Shown here in pieces: positions 49,488-57,885 of a stretch of DNA of 64,000 nucleotides. This stretch comes from Amnibacterium sp. CER49. Its GTDB lineage: Bacteria; Actinomycetota; Actinomycetes; Actinomycetales; Microbacteriaceae. Position 1 is the first letter of the stretch; each line of letters opens with the position of its first letter. The notes beneath the pieces are model-generated. The model had not been told where the DNA came from, made no database searches, and saw nothing but the letters and a program-made list of their open reading frames with translations. Position numbers and translations under genes: made by a program. The DNA is taken from the NCBI RefSeq assembly GCF_029846255.1, contig NZ_JARVWQ010000001.1, forward strand, positions 1,178,001 through 1,242,000, read 5' to 3'.

Positions 49488-50152
49488 GCACGACCCGGCG
49501 CCTGGTGATCGTGAGCGGCGGCACGAGCGATCCGTCGTCCACCCGGATGCTCGCCGACCGGATCGCGCAGCGGGCGGTCATCAGGGCCGCCGAGGCCGGC
49601 TTCGACCTCGAGCTCTCCGTCGTCGAGCTGCGGCCCCTCGCCGCCGACCTCGCCTCCGCGCAGGTCACCGGCTTCGCACCGGCGACGGTGCAGGAGGCGA
49701 TCGACCGCCTGGCGCAGGCCGATGCGGTCGTCGTCGCGACCCCCGTCTACAAGGCCGGCATCAGCGGCCTCGTGAAGTCGTTCGTCGACGTGCTCGACCA
49801 GGACCTCCTCATCGCGACGCCGGTCGTGCTCGCGGCGACGGCGGGCACGGCCCGGCACGCGCTCGTCGTCGACGAGCAGCTCCGGTCGCTGTTCGCCTAC
49901 CTCCGCGCCCTGCCCACGCCGACGAGCGTCTTCGCCGCGAGCGACGACTGGGGCTCGTCGTCCCTCTCCGAGCGCATCGACCGCGCCGCCACCGAGCTCG
50001 TCGTGCTGATCGAGGCCGGCGTGCGCGACCGCATGCGCGAGGCCTCGTGGCATCGCTACCAGCACACGTTCGGGGGCGCGGCGAGCGCGCCGGGCTTCGA
50101 CGCCGTCGACCTCGACAGCGACCTGATGCGGCTCGCCGCCGGCGGCCGCTGA
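49484..50152 (+). CDS. CE1759-type NAD(P)H-dependent FMN reductase
   Basis: 222 residues, flavodoxin-like. VIVSGGTSDPSSTRMLADRIA (FMN phosphate loop) and ADAVVVATPVYKAGISGLVKSFVDVLDQD match the MsuE/SsuE-type reductases. It should reduce FMN for the luciferase-like monooxygenase encoded upstream in the same operon. ATG 49484 overlaps the marR stop. Ends eight bases before the convergent denD-like gene. Confidence 0.92.
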   Translation: MSTTRRLVIVSGGTSDPSSTRMLADRIAQRAVIRAAEAGFDLELSVVELRPLAADLASAQVTGFAPATVQEAIDRLAQADAVVVATPVYKAGISGLVKSFVDVLDQDLLIATPVVLAATAGTARHALVVDEQLRSLFAYLRALPTPTSVFAASDDWGSSSLSERIDRAATELVVLIEAGVRDRMREASWHRYQHTFGGAASAPGFDAVDLDSDLMRLAAGGR

Positions 50153-50159
50153 GCTCCCG

Positions 50160-51146
50160 TCAGCGGGGCTGCTTGCCCGCGTCCTCCATGTAGGCGCGGA
50201 TGATGTCGTCGAACGACTCCTCGGGCGTGAGCCCGAGCCGGCCGGCGCGGCGGGTGACGACCTTCGGCGGCCAGGTCTCGACGATCGCGGCGATGGCGGG
50301 GTCGATCTGCCAGTCGATGAGGTCGCTCGTCCCCGCTCCGGCGACACGGTCGAGGGCGGCCGCCATCTCGCGGGGTGTCGTCGTGAGCGCCGGGAGGTTC
50401 ATCGCGGTCGTGCTGCCCCAGGTCGCGTCGTCGACCTCGGCCGCCTTCAGGATCGCGTCGAGGGTGCGTCGCGGCGAGGAGAGCGTCGCGGGGGTGTCCG
50501 GAGGCACGGGGCACACCGCCCGCAAGCCGTCGAGCGGCTCGCGGATGATGCCCGACAGGAAGCTCGACGCTGCCGCGTTCGGCTTGCCGGGCCGGACCGA
50601 GACCGTCTGCAGCCGCACGGAGCGACCCCGCAGGAAGCCCTTCCGGGTGTAGTCCCCGACGAGCAGCTCGCCGATGAGCTTCTGGATGCCGTAGCTGCTC
50701 TGCGGCCGCGGCATGGTGTCGTCGTCGACCTCCTCGAGCGGGCCGATGGCGGGATCCGCGCCGAACACCGCGTTCGAGCTCGTGAAGACGAGCACCGGCT
50801 TCGTGCCGAGGCGCCGGCAGCGCTCGAGCAGCGCCCGCGTCGCGTCGACGTTCGTCGCCATGCCGAGGTCGAAGTCGGCCTCGGCGGCGCCGCTCACGAC
50901 ACCCGCGAGGTGGAAGACGAGGTCGGCGCCGTCGAGGTCGTCGAGCACGTCGACGACCTGCCCGACGACCGGGCGCACGCGGGGCTCGTCCTTCAGGTCG
51001 GCCGGCGGCTCGGCGATGTCGACGAGGAGCAGCTGGTCGACGGGTGCGGGCGCGGCCCCGCCGACACGGACGCCGTCCATGGCGAGCAGGCGCCGGGCGA
51101 GCGCCGCTCCGAGGAAGCCGCCGCCTCCGGTGATGACGATCTTCAT
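50160..51146 (-). CDS. denD: NAD-dependent epimerase/dehydratase, DenD-like sugar acid dehydrogenase
   Basis: 328 residues, extended SDR. MKIVITGGGGFLGAALARRLL is the NAD loop; catalytic Ser/Tyr/Lys are in TSSNAVFG (Ser) and SSYGIQKLIGEL (Tyr, Lys). DenD oxidises D-erythronate to 2-oxo-tetronate; the family also serves other C4 acids. It follows the four-carbon acid-sugar kinase gene with a 4-base overlap (ATGA), a pairing seen in tetronate catabolism. In this cluster it may instead act on a C4 product of apiose breakdown. Confidence 0.82.
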   Translation of the reverse strand: MKIVITGGGGFLGAALARRLLAMDGVRVGGAAPAPVDQLLLVDIAEPPADLKDEPRVRPVVGQVVDVLDDLDGADLVFHLAGVVSGAAEADFDLGMATNVDATRALLERCRRLGTKPVLVFTSSNAVFGADPAIGPLEEVDDDTMPRPQSSYGIQKLIGELLVGDYTRKGFLRGRSVRLQTVSVRPGKPNAAASSFLSGIIREPLDGLRAVCPVPPDTPATLSSPRRTLDAILKAAEVDDATWGSTTAMNLPALTTTPREMAAALDRVAGAGTSDLIDWQIDPAIAAIVETWPPKVVTRRAGRLGLTPEESFDDIIRAYMEDAGKQPR

Positions 51147-52558
51147 GACGCCTTCTCCTTCCGTCCTTCTTCGAGCCGGGTGACGACGTCGGCGAGGGCG
51201 TCGTCGTCGCCGACGTTGCCTGCGAACACGATGTACGGGATCCCCGAGGCGGGCCCGTCGGCCGCCTGCCAGAGCGAGACGATGCCGGGCAGCAGCGTGC
51301 CGCGGGCCCACGCGCGTCCGATGCCGAGAGCCTCCGTCGCGACGTCCGCCGAGGTGATGCCGCCCTTCGCGAGCACGAAGCCGGGCGACCCGTCGCGCAC
51401 GGTCTCGCGGACCACCTCGACGACCGCCGCGCTCACGCGGCGCGCGATCGCGAGGCTCTCATCGGCGTCGGCACCCGTGATGCGGGTCCGGCTGGTGCCG
51501 AGCACGGCGGGCCCGTTCCCGCGGCGCAGCACGGTGAGCAGCGCGTCGCGGGCCGCCTCGACGGCGCCGTCACCGCGGACGACCCCCTCGACGTCGAGCA
51601 CGACCTCGCTCGCCCCGGTGCGGTCTCGCAGGCGTTCGAGCTGCCGCGTCGTCTGCCCGACGTGCGAGCCCACGACGACGAGGCCTGGAGCGGGGCCCAC
51701 GAGCTCCGCGAGCCGCTCGGGCGGCAGCGGCGGCGAGGCGTCCTGCCCCGCCAGCGCCCGAACGAACGACGGCCCGACCCGGTAGACGAAGCGGCGGCCC
51801 CGCGCCTCGGCGGCGAGGACGCCGAGGACGACCGCACGGAGGTCGTCGTCGGTCAGCGCGTCGGGGATGACGACCGAACCGCCCGGCGCGGTCGCGAGCC
51901 GCTCAGCCACCGCGTCGGCGTCGCTCCGCAGCAGGGCGAGCGGGATCGGCACGGTCGCCTCAGCAGGCACGCGGCCACCGCTCTTCTCCGCGACCCAGTC
52001 GGCGAGGCGCGAGCTCGTGAAGCCGAAGGTGGCGTCGCGGGCGAACTCGCTGTCACCGACGGCCGTCCAGCCGTCGGCGCCGCGGAGCCGGTGCACGCCG
52101 TCGACGGTGACGCGGCCAGCGTCGACGTAGGCGGGCACGAGCAGGACCGCGTCGACGGGACGCCCGCGCTCGGCCGACACGGCCGCGAGCTCGTCGGTCT
52201 CGAGCGGGAAGTGCCCGCGCAGCGTCGAGTCGCTCCGGCTCGCGAAGACGACCTCGAAGCCCGCCTCCTCCGCCGCGTCGAAGCACGCCTCCGCGACCTC
52301 GCGGTTGCGCCGGCGCGCCGCGTCGCTACCGAGGCTGCGGGAGTTCGTCAGCACGAAGAACGCGGGGGCCGGCTGCGCGAGCGCCCACGCGATGTCGTCC
52401 GCGGTCCACCTCGTGAGCACGGGCAGGTCGCGGATCGTCTGGGTGCCGGTCGGGTCGTCGTCGAGCACGACGGTCCGGCGAGCGCCGGGGAGCGCCCGTC
52501 GCACGGTCTCGACGGGTACCGGCCGGGCGGAAGGAAGGTCCTGGTCGGGATCCGCCAC
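51143..52558 (-). CDS. Four-carbon acid sugar kinase (OtnK/DenK/OiaK family, DUF1537)
   Basis: 471 residues. N-terminal domain VVLDDDPTGTQTIRDLPVL (substrate site D-D-D-P-T-G-T-Q), middle ASRSDSTLRGHFPLETD, and the C-terminal nucleotide site FVLAKGGITSADVATEALG. Members phosphorylate 3-oxo-tetronates, and one branch (OiaK) phosphorylates 3-oxo-isoapionate in D-apiose catabolism; I cannot tell which. GTG 52558, directly preceded by a 17-codon ORF (52562-52615) of unclear meaning. Cotranscribed with the DenD-like gene. Confidence 0.9.
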   Translation of the reverse strand: MADPDQDLPSARPVPVETVRRALPGARRTVVLDDDPTGTQTIRDLPVLTRWTADDIAWALAQPAPAFFVLTNSRSLGSDAARRRNREVAEACFDAAEEAGFEVVFASRSDSTLRGHFPLETDELAAVSAERGRPVDAVLLVPAYVDAGRVTVDGVHRLRGADGWTAVGDSEFARDATFGFTSSRLADWVAEKSGGRVPAEATVPIPLALLRSDADAVAERLATAPGGSVVIPDALTDDDLRAVVLGVLAAEARGRRFVYRVGPSFVRALAGQDASPPLPPERLAELVGPAPGLVVVGSHVGQTTRQLERLRDRTGASEVVLDVEGVVRGDGAVEAARDALLTVLRRGNGPAVLGTSRTRITGADADESLAIARRVSAAVVEVVRETVRDGSPGFVLAKGGITSADVATEALGIGRAWARGTLLPGIVSLWQAADGPASGIPYIVFAGNVGDDDALADVVTRLEEGRKEKAS

Positions 52559-52786
52559 GGGCTAGACGCGCCCCGGCTCGACGCTCGCTCCGCGTCGGAC
52601 GCCTGTCCTCGTCATGTGCGCCCGCCTTCCGTACGAAGCCGTCGATGCGCAACCGTTCGTTGCACAGGCGCAACAATAGGGCGTGTTCCTCCGAGGCCCG
52701 TGTGTGCGTCGAGCCCGTCGAGCGCCTCTCCTGCGCAACCGGTTGACCGGTTGCTACGCTGACTGCCGGACGCGAGGAGGAGTCGG
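52559..52786. promoter_or_regulatory. Divergent control region of the acid-sugar operons
   Basis: 228 bases between the kinase and SDR starts. Two palindromic sites: GCAACcgttcGTTGC at 52649-52663 and GCAACCGGTTGACCGGTTGC at 52735-52754. TACGCT (52755-52760) is a good -10 for the SDR operon, directly after the second site. GAGGAGG (52774-52780) is the SDR ribosome site. An in-frame 17-codon ORF precedes the kinase. Confidence 0.7.
52735..52754. promoter_or_regulatory. FadR/GntR-type operator next to the SDR -10 box
   Basis: GCAACCGGTTGACCGGTTGC, abutting the -10 TACGCT. Core CAACCGGTT also occurs in the site beside the regulator gene (56169-56183), so one regulator should bind both. Confidence 0.75.
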
Positions 52787-53548
52787 ATGACAGGTCGACT
52801 GGCGGGCAGGACGGCGCTCGTGACGGGTGCGGCGACGGGCATCGGCCGGTCGGTCGCCGACCGCTTCGCGCGCGAGGGCGCGCGCGTGGTCTACGCGGAC
52901 CGTGACGACGAGGGGGCGCGGGCCGCGGCCGGCGCGACCGCGGAGGGCCGAGGGCGGGCGGCCGTGATGGACATCGCGGACGAGTCCTCGGTCGAGCGGG
53001 CGTTCGCCGAGCTGGCAGCAGCCGGATGGAGCCCCGACGTCGTCGTCGCGAACGCCGGCGTGCAGCTGTTCGGCCTCGACGCCAAGGCGGCCGACCTCGA
53101 GCTCGAGCACTGGCGGCGCACGATCGACGTGAACCTCACGGGCACCTTCCTCACCGTGAAGCACGCGGTGCGCTCCATGCTCCACACCGGAGGCGGCTCG
53201 ATCATCCTCACGGGCAGCCCGACCGGGCTGAACGGCGAAGGGGCCGACTTCACGGCCTACAGCGCCTCGAAGGCGGGCATCCACGGCCTCGCCCGCACGG
53301 TCGCGGCCGCGTATGCCCGCAACGGCATCCGCGTCAACACCGTCGTTCCCGCCTATACCGAGACGGGTCTCGTCACGGCCATCACCGACGACCCCGGGTC
53401 GCGCGCCGCGATCATCGGCCGCATCCCGCTCGGCCGCGCGGGACGGCCGGAGGACGTCGAGGGCGCGATGGTGTTCCTCGCGAGCGACGACGGCGCGTTC
53501 GCGACCGGGGCGCTGTTCGCGGTCGACGGCGGCATGACGACGATCTGA
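52787..53548 (+). CDS. SDR-family oxidoreductase of the acid-sugar cluster
   Basis: 253 residues. ALVTGAATGIGRSVADRFA (cofactor loop), VVANAGVQ, catalytic Ser in ILTGSPTG, and YSASK (Tyr/Lys). An acidic Asp after strand 2 (VYADRDD) favours NAD. Expected to oxidise a sugar or alcohol: possibly D-apiose at C1 or erythrulose-type C4 sugars, both inferred. GAGGAGG lies seven bases ahead of ATG 52787. One base separates it from the next gene. Confidence 0.9.
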   Translation: MTGRLAGRTALVTGAATGIGRSVADRFAREGARVVYADRDDEGARAAAGATAEGRGRAAVMDIADESSVERAFAELAAAGWSPDVVVANAGVQLFGLDAKAADLELEHWRRTIDVNLTGTFLTVKHAVRSMLHTGGGSIILTGSPTGLNGEGADFTAYSASKAGIHGLARTVAAAYARNGIRVNTVVPAYTETGLVTAITDDPGSRAAIIGRIPLGRAGRPEDVEGAMVFLASDDGAFATGALFAVDGGMTTI

Positions 53549-53549
53549 C

Positions 53550-55343
53550 ATGACGCGCGAGCAGGAGCACGCCGCAGCCGAGGCGGCGTGGGGCACCTCG
53601 GAGCCCGTGCCCGACGCCTGGCGCTCGGGCCCGTGGTCGCTCGAGCTGCGCGGCGACGAGCTCGCCGACCTCCGCTTCGGCGAGCACCGCGTGCTCCGCG
53701 CGGTCCGGGCCGTGGCGCGCGACCGCGACTGGGGCACCGTGCCGGTCGCCGTGCTCGGCACCGAGGTCGGGGACACGTCGCTCGCGCTCGAGCTGCGGAT
53801 GGCGGGACTCGGCGCCGACCTCGACGGCCGCCTCGTCGTCGAGACCCGTGGCGACGCGCTGCGGATCGCGTTCACGGCGGTCTCCCGCACCGACTTCCTG
53901 CGCAACCGCGTCGGGCTCGTCGTCCTCCATCCCCCGGAGGTCGCAGGACGGAACCTGACCGTCGTCGCGCCCGACGGCAGCCGCACCGCGACGCGCTTCC
54001 CGGAGCGGATCGCGCCGCACCAGCCCGCGCGCCGCATCGCGGCCCTGGAGTGGGACGACCACGCGGGCCGCGGTGGCCTCGCGGTCGAGGGCGACGTGTT
54101 CGAGATGGAGGACCAGCGCAACTGGACCGACGCCTCCTTCAAGACCTACAGCACGCCGCTCGACCTGCCGTTCCCCGCGCTGCTGCCGCGGGGCGCCCGC
54201 GTGGAGCAGGCGCTGACCCTCACCTGGCGCCCAGCGAAGGGGGCCGCGGCCGCGGTGCGACGGGAGCGCATCCGGCTCCGCGACGCCGGACGCCCCGTGC
54301 CGCAGGTCGGCCTCGGCGCCTCGACCGCGCCGGATCCCGCGCCGCTGCTCGGCCGGCCTCCCGCGGATGCGCTGCTCGTCGAGCTCGACCTCACCACCGC
54401 GTCGTGGCGGGCGGCGCTGCGTCGCGCTCTCGTCGAGGCGCGGGGGCTGCCGCTCGACGTGCGGCTCGTGGCGCGCGGACCGACGGACGTCGCGCCGGCC
54501 GTCGCCGCCCTCGCCCGGGTCGACCTCGCGCGCCTCGGGGTCTTCGACGCCTCGACGCACGTCACGGAGGCCCCGTTGCTCGAGGCGTTGCGCGCCGCGC
54601 TCGGGTCCCGCGGAGTACCGGCCGTCGGCGGCGCGCGGTCGCACTTCGCGGAGCTGAACCGCACGCACGAGCGCCTCCCGCAGGAGCTGGCCGCGGTCAC
54701 CTGCAGCGTCACGCCCCAGATGCACGCGCGCGAGCGCAGCCAGCTCGTCGAGTCGCTCGCGATGCAACGCCGCGTCGCCCTCGACGCGGTGGCGATCGCG
54801 GGCGAGCGGCCGGTGCACGTCGGCCCGATCACGCTCCGGCCACGGTTCAACGCCGTGGCGACGTCCGCGGCGGCCCGGCCCCGCGCCGCGGAGCTCTCCG
54901 ATGGCTACGGCGCCGAGCTCGAGGACGCCACCGACCCGCGCCAGGCGTCCGCGGCACTCGCCGCCTGGACCGTCGCGAGCGCCGCCGCGTGCGCCGTGCA
55001 GGGCGTCGCATCGCTCACCTGGTTCGAGTGGTGGGGGCCGCGGGGCGTCGTCACCGCCGCGGGCGAGCCGCTGCCGGTGCTCGAGGCCGTCGAGGCCCTC
55101 GCGGCGATCTCGGACCGGCCGATGCTCGAGGACGACGACCCGGGCCGCGACGACCTCTGGGCCCTCGGAGCGCTGGACGGCGACCGCTGGACGGCGCTCG
55201 TCGCGAACCTCGCGCCGCGCGAGCAACGGCTGCCGCTCGAGTGGCCGGACGCCACCGCCCAGGACGTCGTCCTCGCCCCCTTCGCCTGGGTGCGTCTGAC
55301 GCGTCCGCGCGGCATGCCGGGGGGCCGCCGAGCGGCGGGATGA
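53550..55343 (+). CDS. apnL: Probable D-apionate lactonase
   Basis: 597 residues, not a hydrolase of any common family. The sequence begins with a beta-rich domain (~20-270), where FEMEDQRNWTDASFKTY (~183) stands out, followed by a TIM-like part (GASTAPDP; SRGVPAVGGARSHFAELNR; CSVTPQMHARE; ITLRPRFNAVA). This layout, length and the E-M-E-D-Q-R-N-W-T-D motif match my memory of ApnL, which opens D-apionolactone in the D-apiose pathway. It lies one base after the SDR gene. The call would be unsafe on sequence alone, but apnO and a matching TIM-barrel gene lie 1 kb downstream. Confidence 0.68.
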   Translation: MTREQEHAAAEAAWGTSEPVPDAWRSGPWSLELRGDELADLRFGEHRVLRAVRAVARDRDWGTVPVAVLGTEVGDTSLALELRMAGLGADLDGRLVVETRGDALRIAFTAVSRTDFLRNRVGLVVLHPPEVAGRNLTVVAPDGSRTATRFPERIAPHQPARRIAALEWDDHAGRGGLAVEGDVFEMEDQRNWTDASFKTYSTPLDLPFPALLPRGARVEQALTLTWRPAKGAAAAVRRERIRLRDAGRPVPQVGLGASTAPDPAPLLGRPPADALLVELDLTTASWRAALRRALVEARGLPLDVRLVARGPTDVAPAVAALARVDLARLGVFDASTHVTEAPLLEALRAALGSRGVPAVGGARSHFAELNRTHERLPQELAAVTCSVTPQMHARERSQLVESLAMQRRVALDAVAIAGERPVHVGPITLRPRFNAVATSAAARPRAAELSDGYGAELEDATDPRQASAALAAWTVASAAACAVQGVASLTWFEWWGPRGVVTAAGEPLPVLEAVEALAAISDRPMLEDDDPGRDDLWALGALDGDRWTALVANLAPREQRLPLEWPDATAQDVVLAPFAWVRLTRPRGMPGGRRAAG

Positions 55344-55388
55344 GACCGGACGCGTCCCCGCATCCGGGAATCCCTCGCAGGTCGCGGG

Positions 55389-56126
55389 TCAGGACGCGGC
55401 GGCTGCCGCGAGGCGCGCCGAGGCCGTCGCCATGTGCGCGGCCATCGCGGCCGCCGCGGCATCGGGATCGCGGGCGACGAGCGCACGATGCACCGCGGCG
55501 TGCTCCTCGATGGCTGCGACGACCTCAGCCGCGTCCTGCACGGCGCGGTCCGCCCACACCCGCAGCAGCGACCGCACCACCTGCAGCAGGTCGAGCAGCA
55601 GCGCGTTGCCGACGTCGTCGGCGAGCTCGTGATGGAACGCGAGGTCGGCTTTCACGAACGCATTCAGGTCGCCGGCGGCGTCGCGCATCCGCTCGACGTG
55701 GCGGCCGAGGCTCGCGAGCTGGCGCTCGTCGAGGCGCTCCGCGGCCAGCCGGGCGACGAAGATCTCGAGCCCGCTGCGCAGCTCGAGCAGGTCGGCGGTG
55801 CTCCGCTCGCCGAGCAGCAGGCCCCAGCGGAGCGTCTGCGGCAGCAGCTCGCTCGCGCTGCCCCGCAGGTAGGTGCCCGAACCGGGGCGCACGTCGACCA
55901 CGCCGAGGATCTCGAGCGCGGCGAGCGCCTCGCGCACCGCCGAGCGTCCCACCTCGAGCGTCGCGGCCAGCTGCCGCTCCGGCGGCAGGCGCGTACCAGG
56001 GGTGATGCGGCCGCTCGTGAACAGGTCGAGCAGGCGCGTGGCGACGACCGTGACCGCCGAGCCCGCCGGCAGCGCGTCGAGCGACGCGGCGATCTCCGCG
56101 GAGCGATCGTCGCGGTACGCGGGCAC
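55389..56126 (-). CDS. FadR-type GntR regulator of the acid-sugar cluster
   Basis: 245 residues. N-terminal winged helix: RITPGTRLPPERQLAATLEVGRSAVREALAALEILGVVDVRPGSGTYL, the GntR signature in three pieces (L-P-x-E-R-x-L-A, S-x-x-A-V-R-E-A-L, G-x-G-T-Y). The C-terminal all-helical FCD domain has the metal-binding D/H residues (DLAFHHELAD, EEHAAVHRAL). Such regulators usually sense a sugar acid. GTG 56126 with TAGCAT six bases upstream, leaderless. Divergent from the TIM-barrel gene; its operator at 56169 lies between, so it is probably autoregulated. Confidence 0.93.
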   Translation of the reverse strand: MPAYRDDRSAEIAASLDALPAGSAVTVVATRLLDLFTSGRITPGTRLPPERQLAATLEVGRSAVREALAALEILGVVDVRPGSGTYLRGSASELLPQTLRWGLLLGERSTADLLELRSGLEIFVARLAAERLDERQLASLGRHVERMRDAAGDLNAFVKADLAFHHELADDVGNALLLDLLQVVRSLLRVWADRAVQDAAEVVAAIEEHAAVHRALVARDPDAAAAAMAAHMATASARLAAAAAS

Positions 56127-56168
56127 GCCTCGATGCTACTCAGGACGGTGGCGAGGCACCGAACACCG

Positions 56169-56207
56169 GTCAACCGGTTTGACGCTTCCGGGCCCGCTGC
56201 GCATACT
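56169..56207 (+). promoter_or_regulatory. Operator and promoter of the TIM-barrel/apnO operon
   Basis: GTCAACCGGTTTGAC (56169-56183) overlaps the -35 TTGACG (56179-56184); 17-base spacer; -10 CATACT (56202-56207). The start codon GTG 56215 follows seven bases later, so the mRNA is probably leaderless. A bound repressor would cover the -35. Confidence 0.8.
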
Positions 56208-56214
56208 GGGAGGC

Positions 56215-57003
56215 GTGATCGGGCTCGGCAGCTACGCCTTCTTCTGGCGCCAGTCCGACCGCGTGCCCGCGCCGATGGGGCTGGTCGATGTGCTCACCGA
56301 GACCCGCGACCTCGGCGCCCGGCTGTTCCAGATCTGCGACTGGGCGCCGCTCGAGGCGATGACCGAGCGCGAGCTGCGCGACGCGGCCGCAGCCGCCCGT
56401 GACCTCGAGGTCGCGATCGAGCTCGGCACGAGGGGCGTGGCGCCCGAGCACCTCGCCCGCTTCCTCCGGCTCGCCGACCTCTTCGACGCCCGCCTGGTCC
56501 GCACGATGATCACCGGGGCTCCGCCGTCGGTGCCCGAGGCCGGGCTGCTGCTCCGCGCCGCGCTCCCCGACTACGAGGCCGCGGGCGTCGCGCTCGTGCT
56601 CGAGACCTACGAGCAGGTCGCCACCGCAGACCTCGTCGGGCTGGTCGAGGCGATCGGCTCCTCCGCGCTGGGCATCTGCCTCGACCCGGCGAACACCGTC
56701 GCCCGGCTCGAGCACCCGCAGGACGTGATCGAGCGGTGCGCGGCCGTCACCCGCAGCGTGCACGTGAAGGACTTCGCCTTCGCCCGGCAGCCCGGCTGGG
56801 TCGGCTTCGTCTACTCCGGCGCTGCGCTCGGCACGGGGCTGCACGACTACGCCGCCCTCCGCGCGGTCGTGCGTCCGGCCGAGCGCGGCATCAACGAGAT
56901 CGTCGAGCACTGGCTGCCCTGGCAGGGCGACCCAGCCACCACCACCGCGACCGAGGCCGAATGGACCCGTGTCGCCCTCGAGCACCTGAGGAGCACCCCG
57001 TGA
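56215..57003 (+). CDS. TIM-barrel sugar isomerase-family protein, possible 3-oxo-isoapionate decarboxylase
   Basis: 262 residues, xylose-isomerase-like barrel. Metal ligands look complete: Glu in LVLETYEQV, Asp in CLDPANTV, His in SVHVKDF, Glu in NEIVEHWLP. OiaC, which decarboxylates 3-oxo-isoapionate in one D-apiose route, belongs to this fold; neighbouring apnO makes that substrate, so I favour this role. Other barrel isomerases (hydroxypyruvate or tagatose types) are not excluded. GTG 56215 begins where transcription should start. Overlaps apnO by GTGA. Confidence 0.72.
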   Translation: MIGLGSYAFFWRQSDRVPAPMGLVDVLTETRDLGARLFQICDWAPLEAMTERELRDAAAAARDLEVAIELGTRGVAPEHLARFLRLADLFDARLVRTMITGAPPSVPEAGLLLRAALPDYEAAGVALVLETYEQVATADLVGLVEAIGSSALGICLDPANTVARLEHPQDVIERCAAVTRSVHVKDFAFARQPGWVGFVYSGAALGTGLHDYAALRAVVRPAERGINEIVEHWLPWQGDPATTTATEAEWTRVALEHLRSTP

Positions 57004-57857
57004 GCACCGAGAGCATCACCGTCGCCGTCATCGGAGCCGGCGGCAAGATGGGCATGCGCGTCTCCGACAACCTCGCGAGGACATCCCACACCGTCCTCTA
57101 CAGCGAGAACTCGCCTGCCGGGCAGGAGCGCGTCCGCGACGCCGGCCGCCAGCTCACCGACAGCCCCGAGGCGGTCGCCGAGGCCGACATCGTGGTGCTC
57201 GCCGTCCCGGACCTCGCGCTCGGTCCCGTCACGGCCGACCTCGTGCCGCGGATGAAGTCGGGCTCGATCGTGCTCACGCTCGACCCCGCGGCCGCGTACG
57301 CGGGCCTGCTCACGACCCGTGATGACGTCGTGCAGGCCGTGGCGCACCCCTGCCACCCGTCGATCTTCCTCGAGCGCACCACGAAGGAGCAGTGGGCCGA
57401 CACCTTCGGCGGCATCGCCGCCCCGCAGGACGCGATCGCCGCGATCGAGTCCGACGACCCTGCGAAGAAGGCGATCGTCGAGGCGACGGTCCGCGCGATC
57501 TACGCCCCCGTCATCGACGTGCACTGGGTCACGGTCAAGCAGCTCGCGCAGCTCGAGCCGACGCTCGTGGAGACGATCGCGTGCATGATCGGCGCCCTGC
57601 TGAACGACGCGCTGCACGAGGCCGTGCACACGATGGGCGTGCCCGAGGCGGCCGCCCGCTCGATCCTCTACGGCCACACGCAGGTCGCGCTCGCGAACGG
57701 CCTCCGCGGCGACAACCCCTTCAGCGACGCGTGCCTCATCGCCATGGAGTACGGCCGCCGCAGCATCGTGCGCGACGACTGGAAGAAGGTCTTCCAGGAC
57801 GACGAGCTCGACAGGAACCTGGCGGCGATGCTGCGCCTCGAGCGCATCGAGCGGTGA
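57000..57857 (+). CDS. apnO: Probable D-apionate oxidoisomerase
   Basis: 285 residues. Rossmann loop VAVIGAGGKMGMRVSDNLA (NAD), then VVLAVPDLALG, and the C-terminal helical part resembling the 6-phosphogluconate dehydrogenase tail (AHPCHPSIFLERTT; VTVKQLAQLEPTLVETIACMIGALLNDALHEAV), which is characteristic of ApnO rather than of true PGDH. ApnO oxidises and rearranges D-apionate to 3-oxo-isoapionate. It overlaps the TIM-barrel gene by four bases. Role depends on the cluster reading; the protein family itself is clear. Confidence 0.75.
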   Translation: MSTESITVAVIGAGGKMGMRVSDNLARTSHTVLYSENSPAGQERVRDAGRQLTDSPEAVAEADIVVLAVPDLALGPVTADLVPRMKSGSIVLTLDPAAAYAGLLTTRDDVVQAVAHPCHPSIFLERTTKEQWADTFGGIAAPQDAIAAIESDDPAKKAIVEATVRAIYAPVIDVHWVTVKQLAQLEPTLVETIACMIGALLNDALHEAVHTMGVPEAAARSILYGHTQVALANGLRGDNPFSDACLIAMEYGRRSIVRDDWKKVFQDDELDRNLAAMLRLERIER

Positions 57858-57885
57858 CCGGGCGGGGCCCGGCTAGCGTGCTGCG

